Shown: in pieces, positions 17,628-25,572 of the stretch | Layout of the letters: each line of letters starts with the position of its first letter | How positions within the stretch are numbered: the first letter of the stretch is position 1 | Assembly (NCBI RefSeq): GCF_014200575.1 | Contig: NZ_JACHBZ010000007.1 | Span: 62,001 to 126,000, forward strand | Origin: Mucilaginibacter saanensis | GTDB lineage: Bacteria; Bacteroidota; Bacteroidia; Sphingobacteriales; Sphingobacteriaceae | DNA length: 64,000 nucleotides | Direction: 5' to 3' | Notes under the pieces: generated by a model | The model's input: the letters and a program-made list of their open reading frames with translations, nothing else | The model's database searches: none | Told to the model about the DNA's origin: nothing | Made by a program: the position numbers and the translations under genes

Positions 17628-17720
17628 AACCTTATATGAACTGGTAAACTTACCGGTTTAATTGTGATAAGGTTTAGGTTGAAAGTCCCCCGGAGCAAGT
17701 CTGGGGGGCTTTTATTTTTT
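17628..17720 (+). ncRNA. Candidate structured 3' UTR or small RNA ending in a terminator
   Basis: AACCTTAT (17628-17635) pairs with ATAAGGTT (17667-17674). Inside it AACTGGTA (17639-17646) pairs with TACCGGTT (17651-17658) around a 4-nt loop. A GC-rich terminator follows at 17684-17720. The structure lies 150 nt after the anti-sigma stop. I found no clear TAnnTTTG box just upstream, so it may be cut from the operon transcript instead of having its own promoter. Confidence 0.3.
17684..17720 (+). terminator. Rho-independent terminator
   Basis: GTCCCCC pairs with GGGGGGC around an imperfect loop, followed by TTTTATTTTTT. Confidence 0.85.
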
Positions 17721-17745
17721 TATGATGTTCAGTTTTTACTCAACC

Positions 17746-19140
17746 TTATTCTGATCGTGTCCATTCGGCGTCCTTGCCATGGGCGTTATAGGTAACTAAT
17801 TTAAAACGCCTGTTACCGGTATCGGGTACAAACTCAAACTCAACAGGAGCTTCGTTCATATAAAACCGGTTGCTGCTTTTGGCGTGTAACTTAATTTGTG
17901 TTAAATGGTCATTTGGGTAGGTGTCATCCACATATAGCTGTCCGTTTTTAAAAGTAATGATCATTTTATGCTCCGCATTGTAAACATAAGTGCCGGTGTA
18001 TTGCCGCAAACTATCATCATTTAATTTAATTTGAAACCGGGGTTTACCGGCAGCCAGCCTTGCAATATCATTGGGCAGCATAATAAAATCCATATCATAC
18101 TCAAACCCGTTAAATAACACCGCAACAAAAATGTCTTCGTTTGGCAGGTAGATTTCATCGGTCTGGTAGCCATCGGTTGAGCCGCTGTGCTCAATAGTAG
18201 AACTCCCGTCCAGATTCCTGATGAACCAACCATAGGCGTATTCAGATAAAGAGCCATCGGCAAAACGGTATGGTGTGGTGGCTTTTTGCAAAGTTTTGGG
18301 AGTTATCAGCTTACCCGCATACAAAGCGTGGTGCCATTTAAACAGGTCGTCGGCATTTGACATGATTGCGCCGGTTGCATACATCACCGTAGGGGCCTGT
18401 AGTTCGGTGGGTGTCCAGTTTTTACCATCAGGGCGCGAATAACCTTCGGCCATATTGGGCACGTTTTCACCTTTAAAAAGATAATAAGTATGGTTAAGCC
18501 CAGCAGATTCAAACAAATGCTTTTTAATATAGCTCTCATAGGTTTGCCCGGTTACCTGCTCAATAATATAACCCAGCAAATAAAAATTAGAGTTGCTGTA
18601 CTCAAACTTGCTGCCGGGTTTAAAATTCAGGGGCGCATCTTTAAAATAATCAACTCCCTGCGCCGGGGTATATTCGTCACGATCTTTGGCTGGGTCAGTA
18701 TTTTTAATGGTCAGGTAATCAGGGATACCCGATGTTTGGGTTAACACGTTCTCAATAGTGATGGGATACCCCTTGGATGGGAACTCTCTGGCATATTGCT
18801 GTATGCTGTCCTGTAAAGCTATTTTGCCTTGCTCAACCAGTTGCATTACGGCTATTGCAGTGTATTGCTTGGTCATGGAGCCTATCCGGAAAATCATATC
18901 GGTCTGCATGGGTTTTGGGGTTTGCAGATCAGCCATTCCAAAGGCTTTTTTATAAACAATCTGTCCCTTTTTAGCAACCAGCACTACGCAGCCCGGCCCT
19001 ACGGATGGCAGCCGTTGCGTTATGAGTTCATCAAGCTTTTGGGTTAGGGATGTGTCCTGCTGGAGTAGGGCATAACAGTTTACCGGTACGGACAAGTAGC
19101 AGCTGCATAAAAGTAATAGCGTAAGCAAAGGGTTTTTCAT
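17746..19140 (-). CDS. Serine hydrolase, beta-lactamase class C / penicillin-binding-protein family
   Basis: Secreted serine hydrolase of 464 residues with signal peptide 1-27. The three active-site motifs are intact: S88-M-T-K91, Y181-S-N183 and H318-S-G320 (HxG form). A C-terminal beta-rich domain of about 100 residues (from RQYTGTYVYNAEHKMIITF) is common in this group and is not catalytic. Members act as D-amino-acid peptidases, esterases or lactamases; the reaction cannot be predicted. Single gene, located downstream of an AraC-type regulator on the same strand (103 bp gap with a terminator-like palindrome). Confidence 0.92.
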   Translation of the reverse strand: MKNPLLTLLLLCSCYLSVPVNCYALLQQDTSLTQKLDELITQRLPSVGPGCVVLVAKKGQIVYKKAFGMADLQTPKPMQTDMIFRIGSMTKQYTAIAVMQLVEQGKIALQDSIQQYAREFPSKGYPITIENVLTQTSGIPDYLTIKNTDPAKDRDEYTPAQGVDYFKDAPLNFKPGSKFEYSNSNFYLLGYIIEQVTGQTYESYIKKHLFESAGLNHTYYLFKGENVPNMAEGYSRPDGKNWTPTELQAPTVMYATGAIMSNADDLFKWHHALYAGKLITPKTLQKATTPYRFADGSLSEYAYGWFIRNLDGSSTIEHSGSTDGYQTDEIYLPNEDIFVAVLFNGFEYDMDFIMLPNDIARLAAGKPRFQIKLNDDSLRQYTGTYVYNAEHKMIITFKNGQLYVDDTYPNDHLTQIKLHAKSSNRFYMNEAPVEFEFVPDTGNRRFKLVTYNAHGKDAEWTRSE

Positions 19141-19190
19141 GGGGCAATAATTTTGATGTAAAAGTGCCCATCGCAGCGGAGTTATTTTAT

Positions 19191-19228
19191 TTAAAGAGCT
19201 CTCAAATCGGGATTTGAGAGCTCTTTAA
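19191..19228. terminator. Perfect 18-bp palindromic hairpin between the araC-like and serine hydrolase genes
   Basis: TTAAAGAGCTCTCAAATC and its exact complement are separated by GG. It lies 15 bp downstream of the regulator's stop and 51 bp upstream of the hydrolase ATG. There is no good T-run, so an operator role is also possible. Confidence 0.55.
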
Positions 19229-19242
19229 GTGTCCATTAAAAT

Positions 19243-20370
19243 TTATGCAGCGCCAGTGTCGCGGTACTCAGACGGAACTTTGCCCGTGAATTGTTTAAAG
19301 ATACGCTGAAATGTGGCCTGTGAATTAAAGCCGCATTCTAAAGCGATTCCCGCTAAAGTGAGATGGCTGGAGTTGGCATCTGCCAGTCTTTGTTTAAATG
19401 CCGCCACCCGGTAACTGTTTACCCACTGGTTAAAACTTTGGTGCAGGTGGTTGTTTAGTAACGCCGAGATAGTTTTAGCAGGTATGTTGATGTGTTTGGA
19501 AAGCATTTCCAGGTTCAGGTCAGGTTTCAGGTACAGGCGTCCCTCGTCCATGGCGCGTGCCAACAGGGTAAGGGTCTTGTTGGCAACATCGGGAGCTATG
19601 CTTACTGCTGCTTTAGTTGCTTTTTGCCGATAATGGCCTTCTGTTTTAACGATCAGGTATCCTTTGATGCCCATCCAGTATATCAGGATCACCATGGGTA
19701 CTAAAACCGGGTACCAGCCCACACGGTCAAGAAGCGAATTGTTATAACTGGGGATAAGATACGGGATCATAAAGCAAAGCCATATTAGCTGAAAGGCCGC
19801 AAACGCCCTGATAAACAAGCGCAGCCAGTTATAGTGGCGGGTATCGGCATTTTTTGTTTTGACCAGCTTATAGGCCTTATACAGATAAACAGAAATAGAA
19901 AGCCACCGGGGTATATCGGCATAGGTATTATAGTTATCGATAAACAAGCCCCAGGGTGTCGGATTCGGGGTTATGATTTTAAAAAAGTAGCCGGTAATAT
20001 ATATAACTGCTGCCAGGTAAGGTATCAGATCAATAATAACGGGTAAAAAGTGCAGGCGCTGGTTTCTGCCCATTCGCCAATCCGGGTCTGTTAGTGATTG
20101 GGTATAAAAGAAAATGAGTGGCCCAACCGGCATAATAAGCACCAGCGGAACAACTGCATGAATTACCCCGCATACCGCACTGGCCTGAAACCATGGCGCC
20201 TGAAAAAAATAGCCGTTTAAACAGGCCAGGCTAACCAGCAAAACGGTTGCACCCAAAAAGCGGTTCATATAATGATGCCGGGAGGCTAAAAAAAGCATCC
20301 CGCTCAAAATAAGCCCCTGTATAACGCCCAGCAGGAGAATGATCTGTAGAAAATAGTTGGTGAAATACAC
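19243..20370 (-). CDS. AraC family transcriptional regulator with N-terminal membrane domain
   Basis: Regulator of 375 residues. The first about 235 residues contain seven or so hydrophobic helices (starting FLQIILLLGVIQGLILSGML), and the C-terminal 100 residues are an AraC-type double HTH: ISALLNNHLHQSFNQWVN in the first unit and LAGIALECGFNSQATFQRIF in the second, ending with GKVPSEYR. Membrane-embedded AraC regulators of this type are common in Bacteroidota and may sense signals at the membrane. Its target is unknown; the closest downstream gene is the serine hydrolase. Confidence 0.9.
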   Translation of the reverse strand: MYFTNYFLQIILLLGVIQGLILSGMLFLASRHHYMNRFLGATVLLVSLACLNGYFFQAPWFQASAVCGVIHAVVPLVLIMPVGPLIFFYTQSLTDPDWRMGRNQRLHFLPVIIDLIPYLAAVIYITGYFFKIITPNPTPWGLFIDNYNTYADIPRWLSISVYLYKAYKLVKTKNADTRHYNWLRLFIRAFAAFQLIWLCFMIPYLIPSYNNSLLDRVGWYPVLVPMVILIYWMGIKGYLIVKTEGHYRQKATKAAVSIAPDVANKTLTLLARAMDEGRLYLKPDLNLEMLSKHINIPAKTISALLNNHLHQSFNQWVNSYRVAAFKQRLADANSSHLTLAGIALECGFNSQATFQRIFKQFTGKVPSEYRDTGAA

Positions 20371-20495
20371 GGCAAGTTTTTAAACGACTACAATTTCAGC
20401 AAATTTGGGCAGATGTCAAAATGAGCGTGGCCCTTGAAAGGGGGAGTAATAGTCTATGAAAAGACATACAGTAAAAAGTATCCGAAAAGGTGGGT

Positions 20496-20565
20496 GTCGC
20501 ACTGAGCTTGTCGAAGGGTTGAGCACAGAGGGCTCGCTCTATGCTTCGACGAAGCTCAGCATGAC
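20496..20565. repeat. REP-like inverted pair, GTCATGCTGAGC family
   Basis: Left arm GTCGCACTGAGCTTGTCGAAG (20496-20516) and right arm (20544-20565), whose complement reads GTCATGCTGAGCTTCGTC then GAAG. Related copies are at 23690, 32888, 54466 and inside the tandem units at 57192-57497. Confidence 0.75.
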
Positions 20566-20737
20566 ATGTTTGTTTTTCAGCGTAATAAAATATAAACCCC
20601 ATCGGAGTATCCTATTTATAGCATTATAAGATCCGGTATTAGCTCCATAGGAACTACCTGATAAATCCTGTAAACACATAACAATTTTAAGTATGAAACT
20701 GTAAACTCTTTTTAGAACGATACACCTATTTTGGTGT

Positions 20738-20800
20738 TAGGAAGCTCCTATGGAGCTAAATCTCTACTGCATGATTACTATAAACACGATACTCCTACGG
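20738..20800. repeat. Dispersed 63-bp two-hairpin repeat, copy 1
   Basis: Block A (20738-20759) contains AGCTCC-TAT-GGAGCT; block B (20777-20800) contains ACTCC-TAC-GGAG. Both blocks occur, identical in sequence and inverted in orientation, at 57548-57607. Confidence 0.75.
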
Positions 20801-20942
20801 AGTGTGGTTGAGTAAAGCACTTTTCATTAAGCGTTTTTCAAATTTTGTTACTCAGACTAACTCCCGTTTTGGGATGATGGCTTTTTATAGACTATTACTC
20901 ATTAAAAAAGGGGGGAGTTCTTTGATTAGCATATCGTAACGG

Positions 20943-20986
20943 ACACAAAAATGCCCTGTTATGTAAATAACAGGGCATTTTTGTGT
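20943..20986. terminator. Terminator downstream of dapF
   Basis: Twenty-bp perfect arms containing AATGCCCTGTTAT / ATAACAGGGCATT, loop GTAA, flanked by A and T runs. Confidence 0.85.
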
Positions 20987-20990
20987 TCAG

Positions 20991-21020
20991 AAAACTCCCC
21001 CTTCAGGGGGCCGGGGGGCT
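20991..21020. repeat. CTCCCCCTTCAGGGGG repeat abutting the dapF stop codon
   Basis: AAAACTCCCCCTTCAGGGGG followed by CCGGGGGGCT. Its last two bases overlap the dapF stop codon. Close copies lie at 32982-33012 and, inverted, at 32818-32847; a truncated inverted copy is near 20430-20445. Confidence 0.65.
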
Positions 21021-21804
21021 AAATCTCTATCTCGCCGCTAAAAACCTGTACGGCGGGCCCTTCTAAAAAAATATCGGTAAATACTTTGCCATCATAATTA
21101 AAACGGATATTGAGGTTGCCGCCTAAAACCTTGATGGGGGTGGTAATGTGTCCGGTTTGTTGGTTATGGCTGGCCATGGCCAGGGCTACGGCGGTAACAC
21201 CAGTTCCGCAGGCAAAGGTTTCGTCCTCCACACCACGTTCAAAGGTGCGTACAAAATAGCCATCCTCCATACGTTCCACAAAGTTTACGTTGATGCCCTT
21301 TTCGCGGTAGGTAGCATTATTGCGGATGGTTTTGCCTTCCTGGTAAACATTGCGGTGCTGCAGGTCATCAACCTGTTTTACGTAATGTGGCGATCCGGTA
21401 TCGAGCACATAAGCATCTTTATCGGTAGTAATACGGTCAACATCAATCATTTGCAGGCTTACCCAATCGCCGCTGTCGGTAATTTTGGCATGGTGCGGGC
21501 CGTCAACCGCCAAAAATTCTGTATCGGTTTTAATAACTCCTAAAAACCGGGCAAAGGCAACAATACAGCGACCGCCGTTACCGCACATACTGCTGGGCTG
21601 ACCATCGGCATTGTAATAAATCATTTCAAAATCAAAACCTTCCTTATTTTGCAAAAACATCATACCATCGCCACCGACACCGAAACGGCGGTCGCAAAGG
21701 CCCGAAATAAGCTTTGGATTAGTATGATCTATCCCGCCATCGCGGTTATCAACCAGTATAAAATCATTACCGGCTCCCTGGTATTTATAAAATTGAATAT
21801 TCAC
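21019..21804 (-). CDS. dapF: Diaminopimelate epimerase
   Basis: Cofactor-independent racemase of 261 residues that converts LL- to meso-diaminopimelate for lysine and peptidoglycan synthesis. The two catalytic cysteines are C74 in SSMCGNGGRC and C199 in ETFACGTGVTA. The N-terminus FYKYQGAGNDFILVDN is typical. Both lobes are complete and the length is normal. Divergent from the HtrA protease gene, with a 187-bp regulatory region between them. Confidence 0.97.
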   Translation of the reverse strand: MNIQFYKYQGAGNDFILVDNRDGGIDHTNPKLISGLCDRRFGVGGDGMMFLQNKEGFDFEMIYYNADGQPSSMCGNGGRCIVAFARFLGVIKTDTEFLAVDGPHHAKITDSGDWVSLQMIDVDRITTDKDAYVLDTGSPHYVKQVDDLQHRNVYQEGKTIRNNATYREKGINVNFVERMEDGYFVRTFERGVEDETFACGTGVTAVALAMASHNQQTGHITTPIKVLGGNLNIRFNYDGKVFTDIFLEGPAVQVFSGEIEI

Positions 21805-21916
21805 AATAATGTCATTTAATATCAGCTATTTAGCATTAATCCGTTCAGATTGAGAAGCCTTACAGCCGGGTAAAATTAATTTAACAAAATTTAACAAAAA
21901 ACGCGATAACTTATAG

Positions 21917-21948
21917 TTGAAAATCTCGTCTATATGGTATTAAATTTG
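21917..21948 (+). promoter_or_regulatory. Candidate promoter of the HtrA protease gene
   Basis: TTG at 21917-21919 and TAAATTTG at 21941-21948 (perfect TAnnTTTG) are separated by 21 nt. Transcription would start about 35 nt before the ATG at 21992. Confidence 0.55.
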
Positions 21949-21991
21949 AGTTATTAAATTATATAAACATAATAAAGAAAGGCAAATATAA

Positions 21992-23533
21992 ATGAAAAAG
22001 ATAGGTTTAACACTATTAACCGCTTTTGCAGGGGGTGCACTGGCTTTAGGCGCATATAAGGTAATTGAAAGTAAATATACCGACAATATGAGCTTTGAAG
22101 AAAAGCAAAAGGTTTATTTTACCAGTAACAAAACCGCACCCATAGTATCATCAACCGGATCGCTTGATTTTACGGAGGCGGCAGCTGCGGTAACACCGGC
22201 TGTAGTATACATCCGTACCACTTACAGCAGCCAATCATCGCAGGGGGGTAGCCAGGACCAGTTAGAACAAATGTTTGGTGATATGTTTGGTCAGCGCCAG
22301 CGTTCGCAGGGCGTTCAGCAGGCATCGGGTTCAGGGGTTATCATCTCAACCGATGGTTATATTGTAACCAACAATCACGTGGTTGAAAAAGCCGATAAAA
22401 TTACTGTGGCCACTAATGACCACCGTACTTTTCAGGCTAAGGTAATTGGTACCGACCCGAGTACTGACCTGGCCTTGATCAAGATTAGCGCTACTGACCT
22501 GCCTATTGTAAAATTAGGCAACTCTGATGATTCGCGCGTAGGCGAGTGGGTATTGGCTGTTGGTAATCCATTTAACCTTACATCAACCGTAACGGCAGGT
22601 ATTATTAGTGCAAAAGGCCGTAACATAGGTATTATTGGTAGCGAAGATAACCAGGACGACAATCCGTTTGGTCGTACCCGCAACCAGCAAACCGGGCCAA
22701 AATTAAACAAGGCCATCGAGTCGTTTATTCAAACCGATGCCGCCATCAACCCAGGTAACAGCGGTGGTGCATTGGTAAACACCAAAGGCGAGCTGATTGG
22801 TATTAACGCAGCAATAGCATCCCATACCGGTTCATACGAGGGATATGGTTTTGCCATACCGGTTAACCTGGCTAAAAAGGTACTGAATGATATAAAAAAA
22901 TATGGTACGGTAAAACGTGGCTTTGTTGGGGTAAGCTTTACTGAGCTAAACCCCGATGTTGCACAGCAACTGGGTGTAACCAATACCAATGGTTTGTATG
23001 TTAATGACCTGGTAGCAGGGGGCGGTGCCCAGCAAGCCGGTATTCAGAAAGGCGACATCATTGAAAAAGTGGAAGGGGTGCCTGTTTTTGAATCATCTGA
23101 CCTGCAGGAGCGTGTAGGCCGTTTACAGCCTGGAGATAAAATAAACATGACCGTACTGCGCGATGGTAAAGAGAAAAGCTTTGAGGTAACCCTTAAAGCC
23201 GATGCAGCACCAACAACCCGCACCGCAGCGGTGTCAAAATCAGCCGAGGAATTATTTAACAAACTGGGTGCAGGCTTCCAGCCGTTAACCCCGGCTCAAA
23301 AAGCAAAATTCCATGTTAACTCGGGTGTTTTGGTAACACAGGTTCGTCCGGGTCGTGTGTTTGATAACTTTGAGATCCCGGTTGGTTCAGTGATCACCAG
23401 CATCAATAAATCGCCCATTAACAATGTGGCCGATATTGATAAAGCGATCACTAACCTGCGCAATGGTAACCTGGTAATTTCAGGCTACTATCCAGATGGA
23501 ACAAACTTTAACAATATGTTCCAGGTGCAATAA
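21992..23533 (+). CDS. Do/DegP-type periplasmic serine protease (HtrA)
   Basis: Envelope quality-control protease of 513 residues. N-terminal signal anchor (residues 4-22), then a trypsin-like domain with the triad H129 (VTNNHVVEKAD), D159 (STDLALIKI) and S257 (NPGNSGGALVN), followed by two PDZ domains (about 318-410 and 430-510). Domain order and length match DegP/DegQ. It carries its own promoter and terminator. It degrades or refolds misfolded periplasmic proteins, activity being controlled through the PDZ domains. I cannot say which Deg paralogue it is. Confidence 0.96.
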   Translation: MKKIGLTLLTAFAGGALALGAYKVIESKYTDNMSFEEKQKVYFTSNKTAPIVSSTGSLDFTEAAAAVTPAVVYIRTTYSSQSSQGGSQDQLEQMFGDMFGQRQRSQGVQQASGSGVIISTDGYIVTNNHVVEKADKITVATNDHRTFQAKVIGTDPSTDLALIKISATDLPIVKLGNSDDSRVGEWVLAVGNPFNLTSTVTAGIISAKGRNIGIIGSEDNQDDNPFGRTRNQQTGPKLNKAIESFIQTDAAINPGNSGGALVNTKGELIGINAAIASHTGSYEGYGFAIPVNLAKKVLNDIKKYGTVKRGFVGVSFTELNPDVAQQLGVTNTNGLYVNDLVAGGGAQQAGIQKGDIIEKVEGVPVFESSDLQERVGRLQPGDKINMTVLRDGKEKSFEVTLKADAAPTTRTAAVSKSAEELFNKLGAGFQPLTPAQKAKFHVNSGVLVTQVRPGRVFDNFEIPVGSVITSINKSPINNVADIDKAITNLRNGNLVISGYYPDGTNFNNMFQVQ

Positions 23534-23561
23534 AATTTCTATCCAGTTTTTATATTAAGCA

Positions 23562-23590
23562 AAGAGCCCGGCCAAAAGCCGGGTTTTTTG
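23562..23590 (+). terminator. Terminator of the HtrA protease gene
   Basis: CCCGGC-CAAAA-GCCGGG followed by six Ts, 28 bp after the stop. Confidence 0.9.
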
Positions 23591-23609
23591 TTTGGAAGGG
23601 GGGGGGTAG

Positions 23610-23840
23610 ACTCACCCGATCTGCGCTTCGCTGGATCACCCTCTCTATGGCTTTGCCATAAAGAGGGTTGAGGGAAAATATTAATTTGTTATGCTGAACG
23701 CAGTGAGAAGCCCGCCAAATCTATTAAAGCCCCTTGCTTTTGAAAGGCGCCAAAGCAATAATGCGCGTAGGTTTTTCAAATTCCCTCTTTGCGCCGCAGG
23801 CGTAGAGAGCGTGGTCAAGCGAAGCAAAGACCGGGTGAGT
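23610..23840. repeat. Inverted pair of 58-bp repeats, ACTCACCCG family
   Basis: This fills most of the 328-bp gap between the HtrA and STN genes; no gene is seen. The left arm (23610-23667) and the inverted right arm (23783-23840) match at 45 of 58 positions. Each arm has an inner hairpin whose sequence differs but whose pairing is kept: ATGGC-TTT-GCCAT on the left, CGCC-TGC-GGCG on the right. A GTCATGCTGAACG-type REP half lies between them at about 23690. Confidence 0.7.
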
Positions 23841-23861
23841 ATTTTACGTCCGAGCATCAAA

Positions 23862-25559
23862 TCAAAAGAAGCTTACCCCAATTGTCCAGCCCAGCCAGCC
23901 GCTCCAGTTATTGCTGCCGGTAATAAAACTGTGGTGCAGGTTTTGTACATAAGTGTAACCATTAATGGGGCTGTGCTGATCAGAGTAAAAAAAGTTTAAT
24001 GACGGCCCTGCATTTACAGATAGGCCTTTGCTGAATTTATAGGTTAGCGCAGCATCCAGCCGGCTCAGCTGATTGGTTCTGAGCCAGGTGCCCTGATAAA
24101 TATATTGCTGGGTTAGCTCGGGGTTAAGGCTAACGCGCTTACTTAGGCCAAACTCCCTGCCAAAACCAAAGCCAAAGGCATATAGCTTGCTGTTATCGTT
24201 TATCCGCAGGCCGCCTGTCCAGATAGTGTATAGCTGTTTGCTGCCGGTTTTCAGGGCTACATTGGCATTCAATGTTTCGTTGGATGACAGCGCCAGTTTG
24301 TGATAGCCGTAACGGACAATATTTATTAATCCAATGCTGTAACCCGATGAAGTATCAGCGATGTTAACAACCCCCAATTGAACACCGCGCAGGTTGCGGG
24401 CATAATTAAAGAGCCCTGCTGCCTGTAGCCCGCTTACTTTTTGCCCTGCCACATTGCCAAGTGCAGCCAGCTGTATGCCCCTTACCTTGCCCCGTACATG
24501 ATTATAGGTGGCCAGTTGGATACCGTTCAGATCGCGTTTTACGCTGTTGTGTACCAGGGAAAGCTGTATGCCCCTAACGCTGCCCAATACATTGTTGTAC
24601 AGGCCACCCAATTGTATGCCGTTAACGTTGCCGCCTACCACATTAAATATACCGGCTATCTGCACGACGCCTACATCGCCCTTATCAAGGTTAAAAATGA
24701 GGCCGAGTTCAAAGCCGTCGACACCGGCATTATAGCCGCCAACTGCGTTTAATGATACCGCGTTAACTACCTGCCCGCTAAACTCAGCATGGGTGCTTAC
24801 GCCGGGTATGGCCGATGCCTGGAAAGGAGCCTGCGCAATAAGGCCATGAAGGTTTGCAGCTTGTATCTGCTGCCGGGCCGATATAAAAAGCCTGCCCAGC
24901 GAAGTCTTTTCTATACCATCATCATCATTACTGATCATGTAGCCATCGCCATCAACAGAGGATTGGTTGGGATTTACGGTAACGCCTGATAAAAAGGTAA
25001 CCGTAGTATCTTTATAAAACTCCTTACTTATGGTAAGCATTGCTGGTTTTCCGTTGGTTTTAAGACGCAGTTCAAAGTGTCCGTCTTTACCGGTAAGCGT
25101 TGATTGTCTTAAGGAGCGTTCATAAACGCTGGCGTTCTCCAGTTTTTTGCCACTCTGATCGTCGGTTACATAACCACTGATGCTGTATTCGTCATTTTCA
25201 AGCGCTGCTTTTTCGGTAGTTAATGAGAGTTGCAGGGGAGCGTAACGCAGTATGACAAAATTGCGCGACTCCTTATATTCAAACCTGTTGCGGAGTATGT
25301 TGTCAAGCACTTCCTTAATGGTCCAGTTGTCGGCATTTATGGTAACCAGGCTATCGGTTTTTACAATATTGCTGTTGTAGGAGAAGGTGAAATTGCCTTT
25401 TTCTTCGATGGTTTTTAATACCGTACCCAGGCGCATGTTGTTAACGTGTACAGATATGTTTTTGGCAAGGATAGATTCGGCCGGTGCCCCGCTGCTTACC
25501 AGCGGAATAGCCAACATGACCATTGCAGAAAATATAAAGCTGCGTAAACAGTTCATCAT
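23862..25559 (-). CDS. STN-domain surface protein with carboxypeptidase-like domain and LA_2272 repeats
   Basis: Secreted protein of 565 residues with signal peptide (ending VSSGAPAES). Residues about 30-115 are an STN domain (AKNISVHVNNMRLGTVLKTI, then NFTFSYNSNIV and VLDNILRNRFEY). Residues about 127-200 are a CarboxypepD-regulatory-like beta sandwich (ISGYVTDDQSGKKLENASVY). Residues about 225-420 consist of LA_2272 surface repeats, with units such as GVVQIAGIFNVVGGNVNG and GIQLGGLYNNVLGSVRG. The C-terminus looks like beta strands. STN plus carboxypeptidase-like domains normally precede a TonB receptor plug and barrel, which are absent. It is 14 bp downstream of the FecR gene, so it is the output or partner of that sigma module. 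Confidence 0.85.
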   Translation of the reverse strand: MMNCLRSFIFSAMVMLAIPLVSSGAPAESILAKNISVHVNNMRLGTVLKTIEEKGNFTFSYNSNIVKTDSLVTINADNWTIKEVLDNILRNRFEYKESRNFVILRYAPLQLSLTTEKAALENDEYSISGYVTDDQSGKKLENASVYERSLRQSTLTGKDGHFELRLKTNGKPAMLTISKEFYKDTTVTFLSGVTVNPNQSSVDGDGYMISNDDDGIEKTSLGRLFISARQQIQAANLHGLIAQAPFQASAIPGVSTHAEFSGQVVNAVSLNAVGGYNAGVDGFELGLIFNLDKGDVGVVQIAGIFNVVGGNVNGIQLGGLYNNVLGSVRGIQLSLVHNSVKRDLNGIQLATYNHVRGKVRGIQLAALGNVAGQKVSGLQAAGLFNYARNLRGVQLGVVNIADTSSGYSIGLINIVRYGYHKLALSSNETLNANVALKTGSKQLYTIWTGGLRINDNSKLYAFGFGFGREFGLSKRVSLNPELTQQYIYQGTWLRTNQLSRLDAALTYKFSKGLSVNAGPSLNFFYSDQHSPINGYTYVQNLHHSFITGSNNWSGWLGWTIGVSFF

Positions 25560-25572
25560 TCAGGTAGCGGTA

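Larger units (their letters stand above)
20444..20900. repeat. Composite repeat region bounded by 24-bp inverted repeats
   Basis: This is most of the 648-bp gap between the araC-like gene and dapF; I see no gene in it. GAGTAATAGTCTATGAAAAG starts the left arm (20444-20467); the right arm (20877-20900) is its inverted copy with 22 of 24 matches. Within the interval lie a REP-like inverted pair (20496-20565), a truncated GCTCCATAGGA copy near 20642 and the two-hairpin dispersed repeat at 20738-20800. No transposase or open frame is present. Confidence 0.6.

Noticed and set aside
20396..20602. Open frame in the gap upstream of the AraC gene
   Set aside because: Consists of REP-like inverted repeats.
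23691..23999. Open frame of 102 residues crossing the ACTCACCCG repeat into the STN gene
   Set aside because: It runs through repeat DNA and antisense to a well-supported gene.
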